DNA from: Acanthosoma haemorrhoidale
Taxonomy: Eukaryota; Arthropoda; Insecta; Hemiptera; Acanthosomatidae
NCBI GenBank assembly: GCA_930367205.1
Contig: OV884012.1
Span: 51,233,239-51,297,238, forward strand
DNA: 64,000 nt
Direction of reading: 5' to 3'
In this document: positions 21,313 to 34,000 of the stretch, piece by piece
How positions within the stretch are numbered: the stretch's first letter is position 1
Layout of the letters: every line of letters starts with the position of its first letter
Notes under the pieces: model-generated
What the model was told of the DNA's origin: nothing
Database searches by the model: none
The model's input: the letters and a program-made list of their open reading frames with translations, nothing else
Program-made: the position numbers and the translations under genes

Positions 21313-24006
21313 TTATAGCAGGTCACGAGGCCACTGCCGTTTTAGTCTCCGAGGAGGATTATAGGGATGAGTGGTGCAGTGCAATGACTGTGCTACAGGA
21401 TTAGGGTGGTTGGAAAGGCTACTGTGGAATTTCATAAACTTAGAAGGGATGAGTTCTAGAATGTAGGGTATATTAAGGTCGTTATGAAGGGTTTTGTTGC
21501 TGACATAATAAGGGGCATAAAGTCCTGAGAACAATAGGACTTTTGATTGAAAGGATTGGATACGCTTGATGTTCGACTTTTTTGCTGTCCCCCATAGTTC
21601 TATTCCGTATGTCCAGATTGGTTTAAGGATAACTTTGTAGATTAGTAGTTTATTTTCTATTGAGAGATGGGATGTCCTTTGAAGTAGTCTGTACAGTTGT
21701 CCAAAGCGCCTATTTAGTTCTTGTCTTTTTAGTCTCGTATGTGGGTTCCAGGTCAGTCGTTTGTCGAGATGGAAGCCTAAATATCGTACTGTCTCGAATA
21801 CAGGGAGAGGAATAGAATTAAAAGGAATTAGTGGACAAGTCTTGCGACAAAGGGTGAAGGTAATGTGGGAACATTTTGCTTCATTAACTTTGATCCGCCA
21901 TTGATTACACCAATACTCGATCTCGTCAAGGTGTTTTTGAAGGTTATGGGATGCTATGTCGGGGTCTGGGTGGGTTGACAAGACTGCAGTGTCATCTGCA
22001 AATGTGGCCAAGAAGGTATTGGGAGTAGAGGGGACATCAGCGGTGTATGGGTTATAGAGGATTGGGCCCAGGACACTGCCCTGTGGAACTCTTGCATTTA
22101 TGGGATAGTAGTTAGAGTATTCTAAACCACAGTGGACTTGGGAGAAGCGGTTTGAAAGGTAGGAGTGTAAGACTAGGAAAAGGGTCTGTGGTAAATATCT
22201 TCTGAGCTTGTAGAGCAAACCTGCGTCCCAAACCCTGTCAAAAGCTTGAGCTATGTCAAGAAACGCAGCAGTGCAATACTGTTTGGTTTCAAGGGCTGAG
22301 GAGATGTGATCAACAACGCGAAGGCCTTGTTGATCAGTGGAATGTCGTTGGCGGAAACCAAACTGGTGTGTGGGAAAAAGGTTTTTGGATTCAGCAATGG
22401 GAAGTAGACGTTTTAGTAGGAGTTTCTCAAATATTTTTGAGAGGATAGGGAGTAGGCTAATTGGACGATAAGATGAGGCGACATTAGGTGGTTTACCGGG
22501 TTTGGCGAATAGGACAATAATGGAATGTTTCCAGAGAAGAGGAAAGTGCGTCGTTCGGATTATGCAATTATGTATGTAGGTTAGGAAGATTATGGCTTTA
22601 GGAGGAAGTTGTTTGAGAATTTGAGGAGTAAGGAGATCATATCCAGGGGATTTTCGGTAAGGTAAGTTTTTCAGAAGGTATTTAACCTCAAAGGGGTTAA
22701 CGGCTTTTGGTGGAAGAGAGAGAGGAATAGGTGAAGTGAGGAAATCTTCCACAGTTGTGCTGTGAGTATGGCTTTGATGAGAAAGGTGAGGTGTGAAAGT
22801 ATGGGTAAGATGCAGAGCAAATTCCTCCGACCTATCCCCATCCAAAGCCGACCAGGACCCATCATCACGACGGAGTGGGTGTGAAACAGGTTGATACTCT
22901 AGGATTTTTTTGGTTACGTTCCACAAGGAGTTATCCCTGGTGGACAGAGAGGAGAGGTAGGAATTGAAAGAATCGGAACGGAAGGATGCCAATCGCCGCT
23001 TTACCAATCGGCAGTACTGATTGTACGTGCGACGATCAATAGGATGCCAGGATCTTTGCCACACTGTTCTGGAGCGGCGTTTGGATTGGATTAGATCTTT
23101 GAGATGCTGAGGTATACGATTATGATTGTGGATTTTTGTGTGACGATGGGGTGACGATGCCTCCCAAGCCGACCTCTGGACCAGAGTAGTGAAAGAATGC
23201 ACTGCATCGTCTAGGTCTTGGGATGTTTTCAGGGATAATTTGAGGTTTACGAACTCTGTAAGAAGCTGACGGAAGTGGTCCCAGTCAACTGGGCCCCTAA
23301 TAAATGAAGGAAGAGGCAGTTTGTGAATTGGTCTTAGGGAAATGGTTAATAATAAAGGACTATGATCAGAGGAGAGGTCATCAAGGCGCGTGAGTAAATA
23401 GTTTAGTGTTCCTCAACTATTGTAAAAAAAGAAGTCAAGGAGATCAGGATTTTGGTTGGGATCTGATGGCCAATAGGTGGCTGTGTTAGGATTGATAGTG
23501 GAGCAATGTTTCCGTGTGAGTGCAGACAGCAAAGCACGTCCTCGTGTATTTGTGGATCTTGACCCCCAGTGTTGGTGATTCGCATTAAAGTCCCCACCCA
23601 CAAGGAAACGATGTCCGATGGAGTCTAGAAAGGAGATGAATTGGAAGTCGGAAATGGATTTATTGGGTGGGCAGTACGTTGATGCAAGTGTAAGAGGAAA
23701 AGTGAAGGTGGTGATTGACACTGCAGTGGATTGAAGGAAATCATGTGATACCAAAGGAACTATGTGTTGGGATATGGAGTTATGGACAATGACAGCGGTA
23801 CCTGCATGAGCTGTTCCATCTGAGTGATCAGTACGATAAGTCTGGTACTGTCGAACGGTAAATGGTCGTTTGCTCGTAAGTCTTGTTTCAGTAATAAGAG
23901 CTACGTCGATCTTCTTGTCATGGAGTAGTGCTGTCAGTTCGTTAGTGTGGGTGCGAACACCATTCGCATTCCAAAGGAGAATGGATAAGGAGTCAGAAGC
24001 ATCCAC
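21313..24006 (-). pseudogene. JK-1 ORF2: endonuclease-reverse transcriptase, one in-frame stop
   Basis: A single frame of 898 codons, normal length for Jockey ORF2, broken once by TGA at 23413-23415. The N-terminal part is an APE-type endonuclease: ILLWNANG, ITETRL (metal-binding Glu), GGDFNANHQHWGS and NPDLLDF. The conserved SSDHSP (catalytic His region) comes just after the stop. The RT part, numbered from the Met at 23202, has SYRPISLLP (244-252), FLDIAQAFD (314-322), VPQGSVLGP (372-380) and the catalytic FADD (401-404), all with standard residues. A long Jockey-type C-terminal tail ends at TAA 21313-21315. The first codon after the ORF1 stop is GTG, in the same frame. The family role is target-primed reverse transcription in the nucleus. 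Intact apart from the TGA and the non-ATG start. Confidence 0.92.
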
Positions 24007-25190
24007 TTATGGATTTTGTTTAACGGGGATAAGGTAGGAGACAAGATTTGTAAGAAGGGAAATGAGAGGGGTAATTAGGGTTCTGAATTCTGTAAGGAAT
24101 GATGTTAATAGACTGGTGAGATCTGAAGAGCTTGGAGCTGAAGGAATATGCGAGATGTGTGGTTGAGGATGGGATTGGGTTTGCTGGTTGGCGGGATGAG
24201 CGGAATGCTGGGGAAGAGATACTTGCGGACGAGAAGTGAACAGTGCCTGTGACTGCTCTCTGTTCCGAACGGCATGAGCAAAAGAGACTGAAGGCCTCAA
24301 ATTTCTGGTGGGGGCGCTTCTTGAGCTACCTGTTACTGGCTTCTCTTCTTCTGGCCGACGACGTTGCTCGCTCCTGGACTTGAGGATTCTATAGGCCTCA
24401 CAGCCCTTGTAGTTGGCCGGATGGTCTTGCTGGCAGAGCACGCATACAGCAGGCGATTTTAGGGGCTTTTTGCACAATTCGCTTTTGTGCTGCCCACTAC
24501 ACTTTACACACCTAGGAGGGTGGTGGCAATACGATTTTGTGTGCCCATATGCCTGGCAATTATGGCATTGGACGATGTCTCTATTGGGGTAAGGTTTTTC
24601 GACCTGTATTCTTGTGCAATACAGGGTTGTTAAGTCATAAATTTTCTCCACGCCAGGTGTCTGCTCGAGATCTACAAAAAATAACGGTAAAGCCGTTTTG
24701 GTGGATTCGTTTTTTTGTCTGTCCTCACGTAAAACGTTGGTTATTTGCCGAACTTTGAATCCCAGAGCTGATAGTTCGTCTTTAATTTCATCAGCTGGTG
24801 TGGTCGGGTGAAGATTTCTTATCACTACTCGAAGCGATCGTTCTTGTTTCAACTGATATGTATGGAAGTCTGCATTGGTTTCTTCCAAATACTTAAAGAT
24901 CGCTCGATAAGTATCCGGAGTGTCTGGGGTAATTTTTGTAGCCCGAGAGCGATTGAGGCACGTATATTTTCCGGTATCTACAACTTTGCTCATTTGTGAG
25001 CATAATAGTTTAAAATTGCTAATATCCTTACGAATATAGCAGGCGGCTTGGGCTGTGTTGGTGTTTGAATAACTTCTATGTCGTCAGGTTGGCTATTTCT
25101 CAGTACCTCGAAGCTATTCGGTGTGAAGAATGGAGATTCTGCTACAGTTTCTTCTTTTGAAGTGCTGGCAAGTGGTGGTAGATCTTCCAT
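24007..25190 (-). pseudogene. JK-1 ORF1: Gag-like RNA-binding protein, one frameshift
   Basis: ORF1 reads from the ATG at 25188-25190 for ~55 codons, then shifts frame near 25026-25029, after which it is open for about 340 codons to TAA 24007-24009. From the Met at 24993 it shows a PRE-type domain around residues 50-90 (RSLRVVIRNLHPTTPADEIK), then three zinc knuckles: C143-C146-H151-C156, C162-C165-H169-C174 and C184-C187-H191-C198. A Ser/Pro/Gln-rich linker and a leucine-rich C-terminus follow. Family members bind element RNA and carry it into the nucleus. Sequence continuity across the shift (DISNFKLL in the alternative frame joins smoothly to MSKVVDTGKYTC) argues for a one-base loss rather than two separate genes. 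Confidence 0.88.
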
Positions 25191-25310
25191 AGAGCTGGCA
25201 GCAGATGAGTTTATAGGGATGTTCCTATTTGAGCGTCTGGGTTTTCGCTTTACTGGCGACGTTGGCGGAGTTGGACCTAAGGACCTAGATCTAGGTCTAC
25301 CGTGATCACA

Positions 25311-27880
25311 ATTATTTAACGGATATAAACAAAAGATTTAACATGTTTGTTTTTTTTTAATTCAAAAATGGCTTATGTAGTGGGATAATCTAGAAATAGC
25401 AGAAAGTGTGAGAAATAAATTAAAAATAAAAGAAAAGCAATTCTAATTTTCTTATAACCTATAAGTTTATCCAAACCTCAGCTTAGTAGTTTTTTTTTTA
25501 TTGCAGTTAACACGATATTAAATATGGCGAGGTAAATAAAAAGGTTAGGTATTTTAACAATCATTTTTTTCAGAGTCAGCAATATGCTTCACAAGGTCGG
25601 CTGGTTTTAATAGGTTCATTAGTTCTCTCAAAGCTAAAAAAACAAATATAACATTTTTAAATATGTACGAAAAATAAAGTATTTTTCTGTTATAAATACT
25701 GGTCTATTTATTCACAAATAATATCCTCCAGTTTGGTTTCCATTGAAACTATACAAATTATTTCTATAGCTGTTTAATCACACGAGTTGACAACAATCTA
25801 ACTACGATACTTGCAATACTGCGTGAGAAAATAGATTTGTCTAGGGGTAGGTTCTCATCCCAATCGATAACATACTATTTTTCTAAAATTCATTTGCATA
25901 ATTGGATATGTCATTATAAATAAAATGGTTAAACAAAATTGTGTTTAATGTATATAGCTCCAACGATTCCTTATTTATAGTTTTTATTGAGATACTCTTC
26001 CAAATAAATATGATCTGCGCACCTCTTTTTTGAAATAAAAATAAAATTATTATCTTGGTTTCTGATAGTCGTGTGTGTGAAATGATCAACCGGGTGCACA
26101 GTGGCCGATAAAAAGAATATCTCTGCAGGATCATCATTTCTGCGCTGGCCCTTTAGTAGCAGTAGCACATAAATGGAAAAATATTTAGAAAAATATATAT
26201 ATATATTACATTTGCAAAAAGCTGTTTGCTATAAAGAAAACTTATAACTCAATAAAATACTATATGATTACGGCAATATCTATGTTTTATGAAATTCCGG
26301 TAAGTATTAAGTGCACTAACAACTTGAGTTTCCATTTACTTTATTCCTTTAGGAACTACAGGGATCTTCAAGAAAGCTAATAATACTAATGATATCATAA
26401 GTGAGGTGTTGCCTATAAATACATATTTATGATGTAGAACCAGTTTTAATAGCATGTCAGACATTAAACACGCCACTAAAGATAAAACTTAGCACGCTAG
26501 TCAGGAGAAGTTTAGTGCAAGCTGAAGATAACAAACTGAAAGCAATAAAGCAAGAACACTTAATCTCCGTTCGTATTAGGCATACAATTCAGCAATCGTG
26601 TCTTCAACTCCAGCCGATATCGGTCTGAAGTTTTTAGTTTTCTTTCATTACAATTTTAGACATTTTTTTTTTAAATCCTGTACCATTAAAGCACAACTGA
26701 TCTTTATAAACTAATGATTTTCACTGCACTGATCTCAGTTTTTAATTATGCTAGAGCTCTTTGCTAATTCTTCTTTTTGGTGTAATATTTAGTCAGTTTA
26801 GGCTCCGTTCTCTGGTTTTGCTTGTTTGATGATTTCATTTATTCTTTTAATTGTTTACAGTTTGTGGATAAGAAACCATGAACTATTAGTCATGAAATCG
26901 ACCCATTTTAAAGAAAGATAATGAAGGTATTCGGGGAGTCAGAATTAACTTTACTTTGTATTGTTTATTCAACGTGGTTGCACTAAGCGGGCCGTATCAG
27001 GTAAAGATATTTTTTAGTCTTGTCAACGGTTAGATAAGGGAAGTGAAATGGTCAGTTTCAAGATCCAACTGACAGATTTTTTATTCCAGCCAAGAGCCGG
27101 GTCAATGGCAAATTATATAGATGGGGAATGAGTCCGTAGAGACTTGAAGTTAATGTGAAAACTGGCCTAACAGAAAAAACAAAAACTACTAACCACATCG
27201 CAGACAATTGGAAAAATATCAATCAAAATAGGAAGTGGTTATTTCTCAAAATTTTGTTTTTATTATCACCAAGTCAAGAACACGATATTGGTTTTGTGTT
27301 TTTTAAACCAAATACTTTTATTGCTGAAGAATAAAATATTAAATACAATATAAAATGATACCTAACCACACTTAAAGAAGGTTTAAAATATGGCAGATGA
27401 TGGAGCTCACTATCGGTTTCCCTACACTGAACGACATTGAGGAAACGGGAGAGGGTGAATAAGACATGTGGTCGAACACTGGGTGTGTCAGTTAATAGTT
27501 CTTCGCTATTAACTAGTTAATAGTTCTGTAAATAAAAATACTTGAAATGTCGCAAGGCGAATAAAGTCATCTAACGTACGTTCTTAGGTGCGCCTCCATA
27601 GCTGAACCTCTTTTTTTCAATCATGAGTGTCAGACTTGGAACGAAGCATATATAAAACGCCTATGCATTTTATCGAGTTTTTCTTTACTATTCACAATAT
27701 GAAAGAAGAAGGGGATAAAAGAGTTAATACATTGTTTTCAATCTTTGTGTATGGTATATTTTCCAAGGTTTTGCTACCCCGATTCCTGATACTATCCTAG
27801 TTTTTTCCAACTGCCATCGAGCTAAAATATCCAGATAGCCTTGAACTTCTGAAGCAGTATAACACATAACATTGCGACAC
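25311..27880. other. AT-rich intergenic DNA, no gene supported
   Basis: No gene or repeat match. A short tandem/hairpin element built on GTTAATAG and CTATTAAC lies at about 27490-27525 (just inside the upstream edge of the next island). Overlapping minus-strand frames at 25883-26168 have no domain. Confidence 0.5.
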
Positions 27881-28190
27881 TAGGAGGGATCTGACAGCAC
27901 AAAGCGTTCTGGATGGGACGTAACCCCATCGACATAATTTCCTCCCCGGGAGATAGGACGGCTATCGTGCCATCGCCATGGTCCACACATAACCACACCG
28001 TCATCAACGAGGTCCAATCAGCGCACATTCACCCACCGCGAACAGTCGGTTATGGATCAGCGCTAAAAATCAACGGCTGTCGACGGCCCAAGCAAACTGC
28101 CAATGAATATTCTCCCGGGTTTTTCCGAATTCAAAATGTGGCGGTTGATTGCGTACAGAGATTCCTCGACGGTTAGTTAGCTCTGAATAC
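27881..28190. other. GC-richer unique island, candidate regulatory element
   Basis: About 300 bases of high-complexity, GC-richer DNA in an AT-rich desert, not repeated in the window. It contains a Runx-type AACCACA at about 27990-27996 and opposed CAAC/GTTG motifs (AAATCAACGG, GCGGTTGATTGCG). Both strands have open frames of 68-87 codons with no domain, so I do not call a gene. A cis-regulatory module or an unrecognised exon are both possible. Confidence 0.25.
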
Positions 28191-29735
28191 GTTTACCAAC
28201 TCTGGTCATTTGGGGTAGTAGCAGATTGGTGACAGACAATAAAGAAAAAAACAGTAATCAATCATGAATACTGAGATGCAGTTATACAAGGTCAGACAAC
28301 CAATATTATTTATTTATCACTGCAGAAAATGTTTAGTTTTCGTTGTAATTCCAGTTTGCATTATCTTTGAAATAAAATTATTACTTCTTTCCTCAGAGTT
28401 CGAAATGAAATGAAAAAAAAAAAACTCATTTAGGGACATTTACCTCCAGGAATAACAAAAAGGAAAAAACAGCTTTGCGTGGCTGACATAACAATAAAAT
28501 GTATATAATATTACAATGACGTGATTAGCTTATAAATAACCTATACACACGTGCTTTCTACTACAAACCACTGTCTAACACCAAAAAATTCAAATAAAAA
28601 ACATAAATCTATTCATGCTATTGGGATTCAAAGTATAAATCCTAAGAAACATTTCATCAGCCACTTTAACCGACCTCGAGATCCTCAGATAGGCCACCAT
28701 ATAATTACTGCACAACCTTAGTCGAAGAGGAAGAATTAGTCCCGAAAGTTTCCACGAACTATGTTCCGTCAATCTTATGGTTCAGGCTTCGTGAGAAACG
28801 TACTCTTCAATTAATTCGATATACGTTTATTAAGAGTCATTGTATGTAACATCTAAAAATATTTACTATCATTTGTTATATGTTAAAATAATTCATGAAT
28901 AGACAAGTTAAACAAACATTTTACGAATGGAGGTATAATGTTGCACAAATATCAATTTGCAATCTGCAAAGATGCAGAGGCAACAGAGTGATTTCAAAGG
29001 GCTCTTATCATCAACATACATTTTAAAAAATAACGGAGAGGGGAAACAGATTTTCACCACACATAACCAGTATTCAATGGTAGCTGAAATGCAATAGTGG
29101 GTTTTCTTCGGGACCTTGAACAACCCACTATACTGTTCAAAAAGTACTTCACTTCTAAATATGCTGGAGGAAAGTCAAGCGTAGCAAAATCAATTTGATA
29201 TAAGTTTAAATTGGTTCAGGGATTTGTGTGGGAGAGAGATAAAGAAAGATATATGTAGATAGTATTTGTGATATTGAATATTTTTACGTATGAATAATAG
29301 ATAACCCGTTGTTTTGGACGAAGCCGTGACACATGTCATTTAGAAGGCGATGAACGATAGATGACAGATCGGTCTAATAATTTAGATTTTTAAAAAACAT
29401 ACAACGCAGGTCTAATTGCGCATATTATAAACTTCTATGCAAGAAAAAGTATAAAACTTATAAGCGATGTATACATTTATAAAGTACAGACAAAAACCTG
29501 CATGCAATAGACAGAAATAATTTGCAGAAACTTTAGCAAGTCTTTAACCTGCTTATTGTTAGAAGTTAATGCATACAAGAGTTATGTTTTGTCTAAAAAA
29601 ATGCTACCAAAACGTACATACTGATAACTATTTATTAGTTAAAAACTATTTATAAGTTTAATTAAGTGAAAACAACCAACGTCGGTGATCTATGTCATTA
29701 TATTTATTATTGTATTAAAGTAGTCATGTTTATAC
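28191..29735. other. AT-rich intergenic DNA, no gene supported
   Basis: No domain-bearing frame or repeat match. It lies directly upstream of the promoter candidate. Confidence 0.5.
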
Positions 29736-29768
29736 TATATAAGGGCCCGGGACTTCTCAGGCACTTCA
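29736..29768 (+). promoter_or_regulatory. Candidate TATA/initiator core promoter
   Basis: TATATAAG at 29736-29743 is followed by a short GC-rich spacer (GGCCCGGGA) and an initiator-like CTTCAGC whose A is at 29768, 32 bases from the first T of the TATA box. That is the spacing expected for arthropod TATA/Inr promoters. Downstream sequence is a plausible pyrimidine-rich 5' UTR leading to an ATG at 29855-29857 in a favourable insect context (TTAAAATG). It is the only place in the deserts where I see box, spacing and ATG context together. Confidence 0.4.
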
Positions 29769-29911
29769 GCAGCGTAGTATTTCCTTGAGTTTTCCTTGTT
29801 CAGCGTTTTGTTTTTTCTTTCTTCTTTAATCCACTTTCACAATATCACATTAAAATGTTTTCTATCAGTTATTTGCAATTTGTAAAAGTTAACCTATCTA
29901 GGTACAACTTT
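29768..29911 (+). other. Possible first exon downstream of the promoter candidate
   Basis: From the putative start site, ~87 bases of UTR precede an ATG at 29855. The unspliced frame runs 50 codons to TAG at 30005-30007. Candidate donors are GTAAAAGT at 29882 and GTACAA near 29912. Insect genes with very short first coding exons, such as many cuticle genes, have this layout, but the few codons show no recognisable signal peptide or domain. I cannot find exon 2. Confidence 0.18.
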
Positions 29912-30769
29912 GCATATAAACTTGTGAAATTCACGAGTAGTATACTCGACTTTATGGCTATCATAAATTCTAGAGGGAAAGGGGGCATTTATAAAAGTGA
30001 TATATAGGCCATTCAGTTGGCAAAGTGATTGCCTTCATATACCATAAAACAGAAAAGCATAGACAATTCTTAATATAGGAAGATATTGTTTATTTATATA
30101 GAATTGTATTTATCAATGGGTCATTCCAGTAGAAAATTGAATATGACTTTTTATTGAATTTGTTTCGCTTTATTATTAATCAGGAATCGAATATCTGTTA
30201 TTTTATGACCTACACAATAAGGTAGGGAACATTTATTCTTTTAAGTAAATCTTTGGTAATAGATTAAAAAATCCCAAACAAAAATTACATATTGAAAATC
30301 AAGAGGTATTTTATTCTACTAAAAATTATAGACAAATATTTTTGTTTTATGGATATATTTTACTATATCATCTGAAGTTTATGGAAAACAATTAACCAAG
30401 CCCTGCAAATTATAGGTTGTTGATAAATTAAATATTATTAACCAGGAGGTTGAAATCATAAATTAATGACATTTTAGAAGAGGCAGGTAGTGAGAGAGAC
30501 AATCAGACACATGGGTAGAAAAACCCACCAACTCCAAAAAAGAGCAATTAAATATATAATATATAAATAATTAATGTAATAAACATTTAGACATTAAAAA
30601 ACAGAGTATATATAAAAATAAATAATCCTAAGTAAGTAAGGTCCTGATTATCCGATTGTTGCTCATTTGAGCATTATTCCTGAGAGGTTAAGACATTTTT
30701 AGACAATGTTTTTTTCAAAACTAACTGTCTACTCCTTGTTAATTAACTCAAACATGTTTCAATTACCCA

Positions 30770-31065
30770 TTCACTCTTTTTCGAGAAATGGGCTGATTCC
30801 TTCCCCTTCCCCGCAGGTAGCGGAGCTACTCCTGAGTTACGTATTCAGAACAGGGCACGGGGAGTTAGAGCTGGGAAATGGCACAGAGGAAATTTAATTG
30901 TCTTGCCAGTTTAGTCACTATTGACTGAGAGCGCACAGCTCCCTCACTTAATTACGGCAACTCCCTACCTAATTGCCGGGCCGCCAGGTGTCAACTCTTA
31001 CAGTCGGTGCTAGCTCTAACTCGACAGCTTCGGTAACTATGAGCATTCATCATAGGTGAAGTCCT
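30770..31065. other. GC-richer unique island, candidate regulatory element
   Basis: A high-complexity block with paired homeodomain-type sites (TTAATTACGG and CTAATTGCCGG near 30945-30980), an E-box in CCAGGTGTCAA and a possible Inr-like TCAGT near 31070. It is not shared with other parts of the window. The frame at 30706-30897 has no domain. Confidence 0.25.
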
Positions 31066-34000
31066 GGTGTTCAGTGTCGACTAAATGTACGCTCATAATG
31101 AAGTAATAATCTGTAGGGTAGAACAGAGATCACTTGTGGTATCTAGGCAATAGGTTTGTCCTACTGAGAGCGGATATTTTCCGACAAGCTGAATCACACG
31201 GAAACATGTTATAATTGTAAACTCCAGCTGATGATCTAGCTAGCTGTGTTTGGTGTGTGAAGGTTACTTTCAAGATAAGACTTATTATTATTGTTTGCTT
31301 ATGTGTTGTGACTATCCGCTTTAATACCTGGTAAATAACGTGTAATTTAATTAATCTTTACAGGTATGTTTATTTCGTTTATTTTATATTGTTCAATCGT
31401 TTGATGCTTTTAATTCTAATGCCATTGTAAATCTTTACAGATTAATAAAATCAGTTATTGAATTATTAAAACCAACTTACATAATTTATAACGTTGTCGC
31501 TATGTTAAACGATTTTGTTTTTTGCAACCTATGAAAATTGGTTTATCTAATTTTTTTGGTTATCGATCTTGCATGTTTATGTAAGGTTTTAGCCCTTTGA
31601 TGCAAGATGAACTATCGCTCCCCTCCATCCTAGCTAACGCAGCATGTTCTATGTCGAATTGTAGCTTACAAGGGCTGAAACAGTTTTTAATGCGTGTTCT
31701 ATTGTCAGCTGAAAGTACAATATTTTTTGTTACTAAACGAGTTAGTATGTTTAGTGCTTGTCAAAGACTGAAAACTGCGTTCACACAACAAAAATCATTC
31801 TATCATCTTGGGTTGTTATTGGTGTTAACATGATTGAACATATTTAGCATTGTATTCACCCAATTTAACCCCCTACAAAGATTTAGAGCCTAAGGAAATA
31901 AAATTACTAGGCATTTTTAACCACGATATTTAAGATTTCTTGACGAATTCTACTAAATCTAGTGACTTCTTTATGTTTCAATAAGCTTATTTGAATAAAA
32001 GCTAGCCGCCTGTTTGGATTTTTATTAGTTCTGGTTTTGCTTATCTTTGTGTATTTATTAGTACACGTCACGTCCTATGTTGCCATGCCATTGAATTATT
32101 GTTTATTTATTTTATTTATTGTGTAGCAATGAGGGACTCTCTAAATTATCTAGCTACATATATCTAGAAAACACCTAAAGATTCAATTTATTCCCTAAAT
32201 TGTTTATTTGATGCTTTTGTTGTGTAGTTTACTTGTCTTCAATGAATACTTAATATTTTCCGAATTGAATTAAATGTACCCGGTTATCTCTTATAAATCT
32301 AACTAATTCATAATTTTTATTTTCACTTAATTTACACAGTATTCCATGAAGTCATTTTCCATAATGTTGCATGATCAACAGCTTCAATATTCCCAACCCT
32401 GTTTGCACTAGATCACCATGATATTAGCAGCACAGATCCAGCACTATAATTAGCAGGAGGTAATCTATTTTTTTCCCATATTTGTCCCTTCTCTTCTTTA
32501 CTGAAAGCATCAAAATAAAAAAGATGCATACCTTTGAATGTATTTGAATTAATTAGGGCAAATGTTATTAAGAATTTTATTTTTTTATTTTTTTTAAACA
32601 GAGACTTCTTTTCAAAATGTTTTTAACCCTCTGCACACATTCGCGAGTCCCAGTTTAAGGAAAACATATAAAATATGATACATAGGTTCATGGAATACAT
32701 GTTGGTATTTACATCGTGTTCGTTACATCAGCTTAACTAGTTTTTCGGAAGCATGATATTTTGCTATGTATCTATCTATCTTTACGTAGCTATGTATCTT
32801 AACTAATAATTAAAACATAATGCATAAAGAAGTTTTGATTCATATTATGTAACATTGGTTGGGACTCTAATGGACTACAGTTAGAAATAGTTTGTTTTTT
32901 TTGGGAAGAGACATTGTGTGGTAGCTCCATGTGATAAAGCAGCAGATATAAATTAATTAATTTCTTGGTATTAACAAACAAAGCCCGATCACTTCATCCA
33001 GGAATATTTTTGTGATTTTGAATAGTTTTCACCATAATCTATAATTTCTTTACATTTTCAAGAATAAAATTTAGTAACTGATACATCACAAGTTTAGTGA
33101 CCAAAAATATGAAACAAAGAATCAATGATATCGTGTCAACGGTCTTTGTAGATCAAAATTCAATAAAAATGTTTTAACATTCCACTACGAAATTACCAAG
33201 AAGCGTTCCTCTTCATGAAAAATTAAACGACAGCTTGGTTTAGACGGAGGAAAACTGTGGAGGAGACTATTACTGGAGCTTTAAAAAGTGCATTAGCAGC
33301 AGTTCCGCTGCTAGACACGTTTCATTTGCACCGTCACGGCAGTAAAACTGTCCGGGTCCAGTGAAAAACTGTCGTGTCCTTTTCTGTCCGAGAGTCCTGT
33401 CTAGTCATTTTCACTCAATGCGACACTTTCTTACACTACAAACTGCTCGCCAACAATAGATCTCTTGTATTATTCATCCACCATTCTGATTAATAATTAT
33501 TCATGCAAATTGCTTTAATTGGTAGAATTTAAAGGATGTACTGCTGTGCTGAAATGACTAAATGGACCAAATATTATTTTTCATTGTGTCAAAGGGTTTT
33601 TGACCCTGCGCTAAAATAACAATAGTTTTTTTATATACGTACATACGACAAAATATTTAATGGTCACTATCATAGAATCGCATGCATAGATACGTGAAAT
33701 TACAAAATACTAATAATCATTCGCAAAAGGAAAAAAAAATCTGACGTCAAGTAACTGTAACGCACTTTAACCTGGCGGCCAAAATTTCATCCGGTGAGCG
33801 TAGCAGCTTTTAAATTAATATTTAAGTGTTAAAATCCGTGTCCTATGTGATTGTTCACTTATACATTCAGTCTCCAAGACTTTGTGTATGGAAATATATT
33901 TAACAACCCCTGAAAATGGGAGAACTCTACAACTAGACAAGCGAATTAAATACAATGGGCTTAAGTCAAGATAACACCGGGGCGAACAAGCAATATGGGA

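Larger units (their letters stand above)
21002..25310 (-). mobile_element. JK-1: nearly complete Jockey-clade non-LTR retrotransposon
   Basis: A minus-strand element of about 4.3 kb: ORF1 (zinc-knuckle RNA-binding protein), ORF2 (endonuclease plus reverse transcriptase), then a ~310-base 3' UTR. There are no LTRs. The 3' end is AATAAAGAG followed by TA-rich sequence rather than a long poly(A), and the same AATAAAGA terminus ends the copy at 49941-50158. The 5' edge is set where coding-like sequence fades (about 25310). ORF1's first ATG is at 25188-25190, but coding-like Pro/Arg/Ser-rich codons continue upstream without an ATG to an in-frame TAA near 25340, so the true 5' end is probably missing. 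Only two disabling lesions are visible in the coding region, so it is the youngest-looking coding element in the window. Confidence 0.9.
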
